This document shows positions 28,461 through 38,341 of a stretch of 41,301 nt of DNA, in pieces; within the stretch, counting starts at the first letter, position 1, and each line of letters starts with the position of its first letter. Below the pieces are notes generated by a model, which searched no databases, was not told the DNA's origin, and saw only the letters and a program-made list of their open reading frames with translations. A program made the translations under genes and the position numbers. The DNA is from Halorubrum sp. (lineage in GTDB: Archaea > Halobacteriota > Halobacteria > Halobacteriales > Haloferacaceae), in the NCBI GenBank assembly GCA_028275105.1, contig JAQCNI010000113.1, positions 1 through 41,301 of the forward strand, written 5' to 3'.

Positions 28461-28576
28461 TCCGGATCATGCCGTGGACAAGGGCGATCGTGGCCGGACG
28501 GTCGTGGCAGGCCGAGCGGTTCGGCCACGCGGCCGCCGACCGGAGCCGTTTTGGGGCGCGGTGCCCGATCAGCGAT

Positions 28577-29032
28577 ATGTTCCACGAGGTCGTCGAGGGG
28601 TCCGAATCCACCGACGGAGCGGGGAGCGGTGGGGAAACGATCGAGGCGGCGTCGTTGTTGGCGGGATTCGAGACGCTGTTGGCCGAGGCGGTCGCCGACG
28701 CGGGACCGGACCGGGTTACGGCGGCGACGCCGCTGGACGCGGAAACGGTCGTCACGGTGGCGGACGGCGATGCGGCCGGCCTCACCGTGACGGAGGGAGC
28801 GGCAGTGCTCGCGGCGACCGGGAGCGACGACCCGGAAACGCTCGTCGCCGAACTCCGCGACCATCTGCTGATGGGGATGACGACGGCGGTGCTCGACGTC
28901 GACACGATCGCTGCGGCGATCGACGCCGACCTCACCGGCCAGGAGGTCCAACAGACCCTCGAAGGGCGTGCCGCGATGACCCTCGGACAGCTTGCCGAGA
29001 TCATGGCGGTCATCGAGACGAACAAGCGATGA
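28577..29032 (+). CDS. Haloarchaeal DUF5791-like protein
   Basis: MFHEVVEGSESTDGAGSGGETIEAASLLAGFETLLAEAVADAGPDRVTAATPLDAETVVTVADGDAAGLTVTEGAAVLA...QTLEGRAAMTLGQLAEIMAVIETNKR. Confidence 0.75.
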   Translation: MFHEVVEGSESTDGAGSGGETIEAASLLAGFETLLAEAVADAGPDRVTAATPLDAETVVTVADGDAAGLTVTEGAAVLAATGSDDPETLVAELRDHLLMGMTTAVLDVDTIAAAIDADLTGQEVQQTLEGRAAMTLGQLAEIMAVIETNKR

Positions 29033-29985
29033 GGGTCGTCGTCTTGGGGTGTGGCTACGTCGGCCTCGAACTCTCGCGTCAACTCGCTGAACGCGGACAC
29101 GACGTTACCGGCGTCCGTCGGTCGAGCGATGGGATCACCGCGATAAACGATCTCGGGGAGTCAGTTGGGGCCGACGGGTCGGTCGACGAAAACGGATCCA
29201 CCGACCGGATCGGATCCGTCGAGGGGATCCGTGCGGACGTGACCGATCCGGCGACGCTCGCGACGTTGCCGGACGCCGACTGCGTCGTGTTCGCGGCCAG
29301 TTCCGGCGGCCGGGGCGCGGACGCGGCACGGAGGGTGTACGTCGAGGGGCTCCGGAACGTGATGGAGGAGTACGCGGATCGATCGGCTGCGCCGGACCGG
29401 CTGGTGTACACCTCGTCGACGGGAGTTTACGGCGACCACGACGGCGGGTGGGTTGACGAGGCCACGCCGATCGATCCGACCACCGAAAAGACGCGGGTGC
29501 TGGCGGCGGCGGAGCGGATCGCATTGGAGGCGACCGAACGGGCCGGGATCGACGGGACGGTGGCCCGGTTCGCGGGGCTGTACGGTCCGGGCCGGTACCG
29601 GCTTCGGCGATACCTCGACGGACCCGTGACCGCCGGCTACCTCAACATGGTCCATCGGGACGATGCCGCCGGGGCGATCCGACACCTTCTCGAAACGAAC
29701 GGTGCGCGCGGGAAGCCGGTGGTCGTCGTCGACGACGAACCGGTGGACAAACACCCGTTCGCCGACTGGCTCGCCGACGAGTGCGGGGTCCCGCGCCCCG
29801 AAAAACGGTCGGTCGAGGAGCGGATCGCCGACGGAGACTCCTCCGCGGCGGCCCGGCGGCGGCTCCGGACGAGCAAGCGTTGCTCGAACGACCGACTCCG
29901 GTCGCTCGGGTACGAGTTCGCGTACCCGACGTTCCGGGAAGGGTACCGCGACGCGATAGCGGGGTTCCGACGACCGGAGGGGTAA
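29029..29985 (+). CDS. SDR/NAD-dependent epimerase/dehydratase family protein
   Basis: ATGA overlap with upstream gene; Rossmann start MRVVVLGCGYVGLELSRQLAERGHDVTGVRRS, VYTSSTGVYGD, NMVHRDDAAGAIRHLL. Confidence 0.88.
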   Translation: MRVVVLGCGYVGLELSRQLAERGHDVTGVRRSSDGITAINDLGESVGADGSVDENGSTDRIGSVEGIRADVTDPATLATLPDADCVVFAASSGGRGADAARRVYVEGLRNVMEEYADRSAAPDRLVYTSSTGVYGDHDGGWVDEATPIDPTTEKTRVLAAAERIALEATERAGIDGTVARFAGLYGPGRYRLRRYLDGPVTAGYLNMVHRDDAAGAIRHLLETNGARGKPVVVVDDEPVDKHPFADWLADECGVPRPEKRSVEERIADGDSSAAARRRLRTSKRCSNDRLRSLGYEFAYPTFREGYRDAIAGFRRPEG

Positions 29986-30111
29986 CCGCGACCCGAACCA
30001 TGGTAGACCAGCGTTGATCGGTTTCCGGCGGGGCCGGCTCAACACCGTCGGATGCGAGGGGACGAAAACGTCATCAAGCTTCTTGTGTCGGCAGTGACTC
30101 CGGGTGGACGT

Positions 30112-31287
30112 ATGTGGGTCTCAGGGGCGATCAGTGGGGGGATTCCCGAGGCGGAAGCGTTCGTTCGGGCGAACCCCGAGTGGGTCGCGGTGGCGGGCTT
30201 CGTCGCCGTCATCGCGATCGCGGGCGCCTACGCGCTGGTCCGAGCACGCCGCTCCGCGGGCGTCAAGTTCCGTCGGTTGCTCGCGAAAAAGTCCGAGATA
30301 GTCGTGCTGATGCACCCGAACCCCGATCCGGACGCGATGGCGTCCGCGGTCGGGATCGCGTCGCTGGCGGACCAGTTGGACGTCGACGCGACCATCCAAT
30401 ACTCCGGACAGATTCGTCATCAGGAGAATCGGGCGTTCCGGACGGTTTTGGAGCTGGAACTCGACCGTCTCGATCACGTCAGCGACCTTGCGGCGGAGTC
30501 GGTCGTCCTCGTCGACCACAACGAGGCGCGGGGCTTCGCGGGTGCGGATGGAGTCCTCCCGACCGCGGTGATCGACCACCATCCCGGGGACGGGGCGGGC
30601 GAGGAGTTCACCGACGTCCGAACCGATTACGGGGCGACCGCCTCGGTCGTCGCGGAGTACTTTGACGACAACGGCGCGGCGCCGGTCCCCCCGGACAAGC
30701 ATGCGAGCGAGGCGGGCGGCGACCTCGTGGTGCCGACGAGGGCGGCGACGGGGGTGTTGTACGGGATCCTCGCCGATACCAAACATCTCACCGTCGGCGC
30801 GAGCGAGGCCGACTTCGCCGCGGCGGCATACGTGTATCCCGGGGTCGATCAGGACCAGCTGGACCGCGTCGCCAACCCCGCAGTCGACGCGGAAGTGCTG
30901 GAGGTGAAGGCACGGGCGATCGCCGGGAGGCGGATCGAAGGGTCGTTCGCGGTCGCCGACGTCGGCGGGATAAACAACGTCGACGCGATCCCGCAGGCCG
31001 CGGACGAACTCATCCAACTCGAGGGCGTCACCGCGGTCGTCGTTATCGGGGAGCGTAACGGCGAAGTACACCTCTCCGGACGGTCGCGGGACGACCGGGT
31101 ACACATGGGGAACGCCATCGATTCGGTCCTGTCCGACGTCACCAACGGGAACGGCGGGGGCCATTCCCGGATGGGTGGCGGGACGGTCACGCCCGAGATC
31201 GATCCGACGGGGGACGAGGACCCGGAGACGGTCGACCGCGACGAGCTCTGCGATGAACTGTTCCGCGCGATGGCCGGAGACGTGTGA
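30112..31287 (+). CDS. DHH/DHHA1 family phosphoesterase with an N-terminal TM segment
   Basis: WVAVAGFVAVIAIAGAYALVRARRS TM; MHPNPDPDAMASAVGI and VVLVDHNE, VIDHHPGD DHH motifs; C-terminal GGGHSRMGGGTV. Confidence 0.9.
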   Translation: MWVSGAISGGIPEAEAFVRANPEWVAVAGFVAVIAIAGAYALVRARRSAGVKFRRLLAKKSEIVVLMHPNPDPDAMASAVGIASLADQLDVDATIQYSGQIRHQENRAFRTVLELELDRLDHVSDLAAESVVLVDHNEARGFAGADGVLPTAVIDHHPGDGAGEEFTDVRTDYGATASVVAEYFDDNGAAPVPPDKHASEAGGDLVVPTRAATGVLYGILADTKHLTVGASEADFAAAAYVYPGVDQDQLDRVANPAVDAEVLEVKARAIAGRRIEGSFAVADVGGINNVDAIPQAADELIQLEGVTAVVVIGERNGEVHLSGRSRDDRVHMGNAIDSVLSDVTNGNGGGHSRMGGGTVTPEIDPTGDEDPETVDRDELCDELFRAMAGDV

Positions 31288-31361
31288 ACCACCCGCCGGA
31301 GATGCCCGACGGACCCGTCAGCGGAGCCAACGACTAACATGGAGGACGCGTATCGACGGGC

Positions 31362-31499
31362 ATGGACAGCCCCGATGGCCGGGCCGTCGACGACGGGTGG
31401 CTGAGCCTCCTCGGAGTCGGAATCGGGTACGTGCTCGCGGCCGGGTTGGTGTTTCTCGTCGTCTTTCCGTTGCCGTACGTGATCGTGAGTGCCCTGTAA
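31362..31499 (+). CDS. Small membrane protein (45 aa), below the ORF-track length cutoff
   Basis: ATG 31362: MDSPDGRAVDDGWLSLLGVGIGYVLAAGLVFLVVFPLPYVIVSAL*; a long hydrophobic stretch. Confidence 0.6.
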   Translation: MDSPDGRAVDDGWLSLLGVGIGYVLAAGLVFLVVFPLPYVIVSAL

Positions 31500-31574
31500 C
31501 GGTACGGATCGCATGGAAACGAGAGCGGAAACCGGGACGGACCGAAACGGAGCGGAACCGATGAGCGCGGGAGG

Positions 31575-32789
31575 TTAGGCGAACGCCAGCGAGTCGTCGG
31601 CGTCGTTGCCGTCGTCGGCTCGGAGCTTCTCGTACGCCTCGAGGAAGTCGTCGAGCGTAACCCGCGTCCTGTCGTCGCGGATCGCGAACATCCCCGCTTC
31701 GGTACAGATCGCCTTGATATCGGCTCCGGACGCGTCGTCGACCATCCCGGCGAGTTCGGCGAAATCGATTCCGTCCGCCACGTTCATCTTCCGAGTGTGG
31801 ATACGGAAGATGATCTCCCGGCCCGCGGTGTCGGGTTTCGGTACCTCGATGAGACGGTCGAACCGGCCGGGACGCAGAATTGCCTCGTCGAGCATGTCGA
31901 ACCGGTTGGTTGCGGCGATGATTCGAACCTCGCCGCGCTCGTCGAACCCGTCCATCTCGGAGAGCAACTGCATCATCGTTCGCTGGACCTCGGCGTCGCC
32001 CGAGGTCTTCGAGTCGGTCCGCTTGGAGGCGATGGCGTCGATCTCGTCGATGAAGATGACGGCGGGCTGGTTCTCGCGGGCGACTTCGAACAGGTCGCGG
32101 ACGAGTTTCGCGCCCTCGCCGATGAACTTGTGGACGAGCTCGGAACCGGCCATCTTGATGAACGTCGCGTCGGTCTCGTTGGCGACCGCCTTCGCCAGCA
32201 TCGTCTTGCCGGTTCCCGGCGGGCCGTACAGGAGGACGCCGCTCGGCGGCTGGATGCCGACGTCCTCGAACATCTCCGGGCGCTCGAGCGGGAGTTCGAC
32301 GGTCTCGCGAACCTCCTGCATCTGGTCGCCGAGCCCGCCGATGTCCTCGTAGGTGACGTCGGGGGAGTGTTCGACCTGCATCACGCGGGCGCGGACGTCG
32401 GTCTCCTTTTCGAGCTTCTTGACGACGGACAGCGAGTTGTTCACCGCGACCCGGTCGTCGGGGTCAAGCGTCCGTCGGAGCTCGTCGGTGATCTCGGTCA
32501 ACGCCTCCTGGTTGTTTCCGTGCTGTTTGATGACGGCTCCCTCCTCGGTGATCTCCTGAACGGTCGCGACGAACAGCGGCGACTGCTTGAGCTTCTTGTT
32601 CTCGTGGGTGAGTCGTTCGAGCTTCTGTTGATACTTGTTGTTCTCGGCGTTCGCGTCGAGAAGTTTGTCGCGCATCTCCTCGTTCTGCGACTCGAGCACC
32701 TCGAGGCGTTCCTGGAGGGTCTCGATCTTCTCTTGTCTCGACGCCGATCCCTCGTAGGGCATGTCGACGTCGTCAACCGTATCACTCAT
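31575..32789 (-). CDS. pan: Proteasome-activating nucleotidase (PAN), AAA ATPase
   Basis: MSDTVDDVDMPYEGSASRQEKIETLQERLEVLESQNEEMRDKLLDANAENNKYQQKLERL coiled coil; GPPGTGKTMLAKAVANETDATFIKMAGSELVHKFIGEGAKLVRDLFEVA; second region of homology. Confidence 0.93.
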   Translation of the reverse strand: MSDTVDDVDMPYEGSASRQEKIETLQERLEVLESQNEEMRDKLLDANAENNKYQQKLERLTHENKKLKQSPLFVATVQEITEEGAVIKQHGNNQEALTEITDELRRTLDPDDRVAVNNSLSVVKKLEKETDVRARVMQVEHSPDVTYEDIGGLGDQMQEVRETVELPLERPEMFEDVGIQPPSGVLLYGPPGTGKTMLAKAVANETDATFIKMAGSELVHKFIGEGAKLVRDLFEVARENQPAVIFIDEIDAIASKRTDSKTSGDAEVQRTMMQLLSEMDGFDERGEVRIIAATNRFDMLDEAILRPGRFDRLIEVPKPDTAGREIIFRIHTRKMNVADGIDFAELAGMVDDASGADIKAICTEAGMFAIRDDRTRVTLDDFLEAYEKLRADDGNDADDSLAFA

Positions 32790-32853
32790 TGATCGAAACA
32801 AGGTGTCTCGCGGATAAGAGGTTTCGGGTGGGAGCACTCGCGGCGGGGAAATG

Positions 32854-32870
32854 AGGGAAATATATTCCCT
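32854..32870. promoter_or_regulatory. Inverted repeat AGGGAA-ATATA-TTCCCT in the divergent pan/wHTH intergenic region (candidate operator)
   Basis: Perfect 6-bp arms with 5-nt spacer in an AT-rich island of a GC-rich genome; second IR TAAAT-ATT-ATTTA at 32891-32903. Confidence 0.6.
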
Positions 32871-32929
32871 TAGGTAATAAAAATAGATAGTAAATATTAT
32901 TTAGTAGCATTAATTATGGAGACGTACGA

Positions 32930-33190
32930 ATGAGCACCACGGAACCCGTCGCGACCGACGAGGATTCGGATCGCTGGGAGGCGGTTCGCGATCTGCCGCC
33001 GAGCGCGAAACTCGTCGCGAAAGTACTCGAGTACGACGATACGCTGACGCAGAGCGAACTCGCCGAGGAGACGCTGCTTCCACCGCGTACCGTCAGGTAC
33101 GCGCTCTCGCGGCTCGAGGAGGTGGACGCCATCGACTCCCGGTTCTCGTTTACCGACGCGCGGAAGCGACTGTACTCGTTGTCGGTGTGA
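32930..33190 (+). CDS. Winged-helix transcriptional regulator (MarR/ArsR-like)
   Basis: SAKLVAKVLEYDDTLTQSELAEETLLPPRTVRYALSRLEEVDAIDSRFSFTDARKRLYSL. Confidence 0.88.
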   Translation: MSTTEPVATDEDSDRWEAVRDLPPSAKLVAKVLEYDDTLTQSELAEETLLPPRTVRYALSRLEEVDAIDSRFSFTDARKRLYSLSV

Positions 33191-33293
33191 CGGCGGCGCC
33201 GGCCGATCACCGGTCGGAAACGTGCCGGAAGCGTGGCCGTGGCGGGCCGGGAACGGGCCGGAGATATAAACCGGATTCCGCACCAGAAAGCGT

Positions 33294-33611
33294 GTGGTCA
33301 CCACCGAGGACGTCAAACGGGCGCTCGCCGCGCTGGCGACCCGAACCAACACGGCGACCCGACCGTACGCGGCGGTGATAGACGAGGGCGACGCCGCCCG
33401 GGACGACCTTCGACGGGCCGCGGGGTTCGTCGAGGCCGTCGGGACCGATCGGCTGACGGACGCGATCGACGACGCGGAACGCGACGGGAACGACGAGGCC
33501 GCCGCTCGCGGGCGTGAAGCCCTCTCCGCGTACCGCCGGTTCCGGTCGGCCGCGTCCGGGGCCGGCCGACCGGGAACGAAGGATGACCGCCCCGGAACGA
33601 GGATGTTATAG
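33294..33611 (+). CDS. Conserved haloarchaeal hypothetical protein
   Basis: GTG start; VTTEDVKRALAALATRTNTATRPYAAVIDEGDAARDDLRRAAGFVEAVGTDRL...; TATA-like gagatataaa about 26-30 nt upstream. Confidence 0.65.
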   Translation: MVTTEDVKRALAALATRTNTATRPYAAVIDEGDAARDDLRRAAGFVEAVGTDRLTDAIDDAERDGNDEAAARGREALSAYRRFRSAASGAGRPGTKDDRPGTRML

Positions 33612-33671
33612 ACGCCTTCCCACACCCAAAGAGGAGTCGCTCAGTACAGCCGAAGGAGCGGTCGATCCGTG

Positions 33672-33790
33672 GTGCGGTGGCGCGCTCCGGTGAGCGGGCC
33701 ACCGGCCCGCGAACCCGAGCGCGAGGGACGCGGCGAACGAAGTGAGCCGCGAGGCTGGGGAGGCGTGAGGCTGCGGTCGCGGTGCTGTGC
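33672..33790 (+). repeat. Dispersed GC-rich repeat, copy B
   Basis: CGCGCTCCGGTGAGCG ... CGAACCCGAGCGCGAGGGA ... core GAGGCTGGGGAGGCGTGAGG at 33751-33770. Confidence 0.75.
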
Positions 33791-33958
33791 GGGATGGGAT
33801 GGGACTCAAAGGGGCAGCCGCGAGGGCGACGCACGGCGAAGCAAGCACCGCAGTGAGCGAGTGAAACGAGCGAACGAGGAGCGCAGCGAGTCACGCGAGC
33901 CGTGCGAGGGCGACTGAAGGGAGCCCTCGACTGGCGAACGGCGAAGCCGTGAGCCGTC

Positions 33959-34047
33959 GCGGCTGGGGCTTTGAAGACGTTCTCTCCGACAGCAACGACA
34001 TTCTACCGAGCGGCTGGGGCTTTGAAGACGTTCTCTCCGACAGCAAC
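33959..34047. repeat. 38-bp perfect direct repeat, two copies 51 bp apart
   Basis: GCGGCTGGGGCTTTGAAGACGTTCTCTCCGACAGCAAC at 33959-33996 and 34010-34047, separated by 13 bp. Confidence 0.95.
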
Positions 34048-34214
34048 TGCGCCGTAGTGAACAAATCGACCACATTCAACACCCACATCCTCTTCGCACG
34101 CAAGTTCCCACCGGTAATTCACTGAACTCTAAACGAAATTAAACCCGGGTGAAGAGTTCTATGACACCCTCGCCCCGGAACCCCTAAATCCCACACGGGC
34201 CAACGCTCGGATCA

Positions 34215-35549
34215 ATGACACGGGTGATCCACACCGGCGACACCCACATCGGGTATCAGCAGTACCACTCGCCGGTCAGACGTCAGGATTTCCTCGACGC
34301 GTTCGAGACCGTCGTCAAGGACGCGGTCGACGACGACGTCGACGCGGTCGTTCACGCGGGCGACCTCTTCCACGACCGGCGGCCCGAACTCCCCGACCTC
34401 ATGGGGACGCTCTCGGTGCTCCGCCGGCTCGACGACGCCGGGATCCCCTTTCTCGCCGTCGTCGGGAACCACGAGTCGACGCGTGGCGGGCAGTGGCTCG
34501 ACCTCTTCGAGGGGCTGGGGCTCGCGACGCGGCTCGACGGTGCCCCGACGCAGGTCGACGACACCGCGTTTTATGGGCTCGATCACGTGCCCGTCTCCCG
34601 ACGGGATGAACTCGAATATGACTTCGAACCGCACGACTGCGAGTACGCGACCCTGGTCGCACACGGCCTGTTCGAACCGTTTGCCCACGCCGACTGGGAG
34701 ACGGAAACGGTGCTCTCGGAGAGCGACGTCGGGTTCGACGCGATGCTCCTCGGCGACAACCACACCCCCGACCGCGCCGAGGTCGCCGAAACGTGGGTTA
34801 CCTACCCGGGGTCCACCGAGCGGGCGAGCGCGAGCGAGCGCGAGGGCCGCGGATACAACCTCGTCACGTTCGACGAGTCGACGGCGGGCGGCGACGACCG
34901 CGTGTCGATCCGGCGTCGCGCGCTCGACACCCGCCCGTTCGTCTTCGTCGACGTCGAACTCCGCGACGCCGAGGGTGAGCCGCGCGTCCGCGAGCAGGTT
35001 CGCCAACACGACCTGGCCGACGCCGTGGTTATCGTTGACGTCACCGGCGACGGGGATCCGGTGACCCCCGCCGCGATCGAAGGGTTCGCCACCGACGAGG
35101 GCGCGCTGATCGCGCGCGTCAGCGACCGGCGGACGGTCGACACCGACGACGAGATCGACGTGAGCTTCGCCGACCCGGAGGACGCCGTCCGCGATCGGAT
35201 CGAGGGGATGGGGCTCTCGACCGCCGCACTCGACGTCGACGAGGTGGTCCGAGCGGACACCGTCGCCGACAGCAACGTCCGCGAGGCGGTGAAATCGCGG
35301 ATCGAGGGTCGGCTCGACGACCCGTCGGCGTTCGTTGGCGGGGAGGCGGGCGTCGACGGCGATGCCGGAGGGGAGGCGGGCGTCGACGGCGAGGAAACCT
35401 CGAGTGGGGGAACGGAAGCCGACCACGAGGAAGCCGACCACGAGGGAGCCGACACGGAGGGGACGGTCGATGGCGACGTCGCCGTCGACGGGACGGAGGC
35501 GGAGACGGAACCGACCGACGGGCAGGTGTCGATGGAGGACTACCTATGA
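34215..35549 (+). CDS. mre11: DNA double-strand break repair nuclease Mre11
   Basis: [59 protein letters not shown] phosphoesterase motifs. Confidence 0.95.
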   Translation: MTRVIHTGDTHIGYQQYHSPVRRQDFLDAFETVVKDAVDDDVDAVVHAGDLFHDRRPELPDLMGTLSVLRRLDDAGIPFLAVVGNHESTRGGQWLDLFEGLGLATRLDGAPTQVDDTAFYGLDHVPVSRRDELEYDFEPHDCEYATLVAHGLFEPFAHADWETETVLSESDVGFDAMLLGDNHTPDRAEVAETWVTYPGSTERASASEREGRGYNLVTFDESTAGGDDRVSIRRRALDTRPFVFVDVELRDAEGEPRVREQVRQHDLADAVVIVDVTGDGDPVTPAAIEGFATDEGALIARVSDRRTVDTDDEIDVSFADPEDAVRDRIEGMGLSTAALDVDEVVRADTVADSNVREAVKSRIEGRLDDPSAFVGGEAGVDGDAGGEAGVDGEETSSGGTEADHEEADHEGADTEGTVDGDVAVDGTEAETEPTDGQVSMEDYL

Positions 35550-38239
35550 AGTTCGACCGCATCCGGCTCACGAACTTCAAACCGTACGGGGACGCCGACC
35601 TCGAACTGACCGACGGGGTAACCGTCATTCACGGGCTCAACGGTAGCGGCAAGTCGTCGCTGCTCGAGGCCTGCTTTTTTGCGCTGTACGGGTCGAAGGC
35701 GCTCGACGGAACCCTCGACGACGTCATCACGAACGGGGAGGAGGAGGCCGAGATCGATCTGTGGTTCACCCACGACGGAATCTCGTACCACGTCGAGCGC
35801 CGGCTCCGCGCGTACGATGACCGGGTGGACCATCGGTGTCGCCTCGAGACGACCGCGGGAGGGGACGTCACCCGCGACGGCGCGACGGCGGTCCGTCGGT
35901 TCGTGACCGACCTCCTCCGGATGGACGCGGACGCGTTCGTCAACTGCGCGTACGTCCGGCAGGGCGAGGTGAACGCGCTGATAAACGCCACGCCGGGCCA
36001 GCGACAGGACGTCATCGACGACCTCCTCCAGCTCGGGAAACTCGAGGAGTACCGCGAACGGGCGGCCGACGCGCGGCTGGGCGTGGAGGACGTACGAAAC
36101 GCCAAGCGGGCCGTCCTCGAGGAGACGGACCGGCGGATCGAGGAGAAGGAGGAGGCGGACCTCCACGGGCGGCTCAACGGGCTCCGGAGCGAACGCAACG
36201 AGCTGAACGAACGCGTCGAAAACTACGAGACGCAGCGTCGGAAGGCGAAGACGACCCGTGACGAGGCCGCGACGATTCTGGAGGAGCATGCCGAAAAACG
36301 GGCGGAACTCGACGGCGTCGAGACGGACGTCTCCGAGCTCGAAACCGCCGTCCGCGAGGCCGAACGCGAGCGGGAGGAGCTCCGATCGGAGATCGCGGAC
36401 GCCCGCGACCGACTCGCCGAGCTGGAGGCCGAGATCGACGATCGGCTCGAGCCGGCGGGACTCGACGCGGCGACGGAGGCGGCGATCGCGGAACGCCGGG
36501 AGGCGTTGGAGGAGCGGGAAACCGCGATCCGGGAGACGCTGGACGAGGCGCGCGTCGCCGTCGAAACCGCCAGCGATCGGGCGGAGACCCTCGCGGAGAC
36601 CGCGGAGGAGCGGGGGGATCGCGCGGATGCCGCGGCCGAACGCGCCGAGGAACTGGCGGCCGAGGCGGCGGCCGCCGAGGACGAGGCGGACGAGCGCGAG
36701 GCGTCGCTGACGGAGCTTCACCGGGAGGCCGACGAACTCCGCGAGCGGTTCGCGACCGCCGATATCGACGTCGAACGGGGTGAGGCGGCGCCCCGCCGGA
36801 CGGAGCGCCGCGAGGAACGGAGCGACGCCCGCGAACGCGTCGCGGAGCTCGAAACCGAGCTGCGAAACGCCCGCGAGCGCGTCGACGAGGCGGAGGAGCT
36901 GCTCGCGGCCGGGAAGTGTCCGGAGTGTGGGCAGCCGGTCGAGGACTCGCCCCACGCCGATCGGATCGAGGCGGACCGCGAACGTGTCGCCGAACTGGAG
37001 GCCGAACTGGAGGCCGCCCGCGGGCGTGAGACCGATCTCGCGGAACGAATCGAGGCGCTCGATCCGCTCGTCGCGGCCGAGGAACGGCTCGCGAAGATCG
37101 ACGAGACGGCCGGAATGCTCGAGGAACGGATCGCGGAGAAGCGCGAGGAAGCAGCCGCCAAACGGACCGATGCGGACGAAAAATTCGAGGAAGCCGAGGG
37201 GCTACGCCGGGAGGCGACGGCGACCCGGGAACGGGCCGACGGGAAACGCGGGGAGGCGGCCGAGGCCCGCGATCGGGTGACGGCCCTCGAGGGCGACATC
37301 GGAGCGGTCGAGGACGCCCGCGAGCGTGTGAGCGCGGTCGAGGATCGCCTCGAGGAGGTGGCGGAAGTCGAGGCGCGGATCGAGCGTCTCCGGGAGCGAC
37401 GGAAGAGTATCGACGACGTCAACGATGAGCGGCGGGAACGGCTGGCGGAGAAACGCGAGCGCCGCGACGAACTGCGCGAGGCGGTGGACGAGGCGGCCGT
37501 CGAGGACGCTCGCGAACGGAAGTCGGACGCCGAGGAGTACCTTGAGCAGGTCGAAGGAGAGCTCGATCGACTCGACGACCGGCGGACCGAGCTTCAGAGC
37601 GAGATCGGGGGCGTGAAAGGCGAGATTGCGGCGTTAGAGGAGCTTCGGACGGAGCGCGAGGAACTCGCGGAGACGGTCGCGGCGCTCGAGGCGGTACACG
37701 AGGAGACGGCCGGGTTGGAGTCGACGTACGGCGACCTCCGGGCGGAGCTCCGCCAGCGCAACGTCCGCGAGTTGGAGCGGACCCTCAACGAGACGTTCGA
37801 GTTGGTGTACGGGAACGACGCGTACTCGCACATCGAACTCGACGGGGAGTACTCGCTCACGGTGTACCAGAAGGACGGACAGGCGCTCGATCCCGAGCAG
37901 CTCTCGGGCGGCGAGCGGGCGCTGTTCAACCTCTCGCTCCGCTGTGCGATCTACCGGCTGCTCGCGGAGGGGATCGAGGGGGCCGCTCCGACGCCGCCGC
38001 TCGTCCTCGACGAGCCGACGGTGTTCCTCGACGCCGGGCACGTCTCCCGGCTCGTGGACCTCGTCGAGGAGATGCGCGGGTTCGGGGTGCGGCAGATCGT
38101 CATCGTGAGTCACGACGACGAACTCGTCGGCGCCGCCGACGAACTCGTGACCGTCGAGAAGGACCCGCGGACGAACCGATCGACGGTCGTTCGCAAGGAC
38201 GCGTCCGAGACCGACATCGCGTCGCTGGCGGACGACTAA
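35546..38239 (+). CDS. rad50: DNA double-strand break repair ATPase Rad50
   Basis: ATGA overlap with mre11; Walker [19 protein letters not shown], zinc hook KCPECGQPV, signature [21 protein letters not shown], Walker [12 protein letters not shown]. Confidence 0.96.
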   Translation: MKFDRIRLTNFKPYGDADLELTDGVTVIHGLNGSGKSSLLEACFFALYGSKALDGTLDDVITNGEEEAEIDLWFTHDGISYHVERRLRAYDDRVDHRCRLETTAGGDVTRDGATAVRRFVTDLLRMDADAFVNCAYVRQGEVNALINATPGQRQDVIDDLLQLGKLEEYRERAADARLGVEDVRNAKRAVLEETDRRIEEKEEADLHGRLNGLRSERNELNERVENYETQRRKAKTTRDEAATILEEHAEKRAELDGVETDVSELETAVREAEREREELRSEIADARDRLAELEAEIDDRLEPAGLDAATEAAIAERREALEERETAIRETLDEARVAVETASDRAETLAETAEERGDRADAAAERAEELAAEAAAAEDEADEREASLTELHREADELRERFATADIDVERGEAAPRRTERREERSDARERVAELETELRNARERVDEAEELLAAGKCPECGQPVEDSPHADRIEADRERVAELEAELEAARGRETDLAERIEALDPLVAAEERLAKIDETAGMLEERIAEKREEAAAKRTDADEKFEEAEGLRREATATRERADGKRGEAAEARDRVTALEGDIGAVEDARERVSAVEDRLEEVAEVEARIERLRERRKSIDDVNDERRERLAEKRERRDELREAVDEAAVEDARERKSDAEEYLEQVEGELDRLDDRRTELQSEIGGVKGEIAALEELRTEREELAETVAALEAVHEETAGLESTYGDLRAELRQRNVRELERTLNETFELVYGNDAYSHIELDGEYSLTVYQKDGQALDPEQLSGGERALFNLSLRCAIYRLLAEGIEGAAPTPPLVLDEPTVFLDAGHVSRLVDLVEEMRGFGVRQIVIVSHDDELVGAADELVTVEKDPRTNRSTVVRKDASETDIASLADD

Positions 38240-38341
38240 CGGCCCGGGCGGGGAACGAAGCGGCGACTGAACGGTCGCGGTTGGCGCGCGTGGAACGAGC
38301 GACGGCGTCACGAGGATCGCACGCGAGGGAGGTCGGTGGCG

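Noticed and set aside
33606-33917. Short ORFs in both strands of the gene-free region before mre11
   Set aside because: Arg/Ser/Gly-rich, overlapping dispersed repeat B, no conserved start context or motif.
33959-34047. Possible CRISPR array
   Set aside because: Only two 38-bp repeats with a 13-bp spacer and no cas genes; spacing is not CRISPR-like.
35540-36955. 471-aa minus-strand ORF opposite rad50
   Set aside because: Antisense shadow of the Rad50 coiled-coil coding region.
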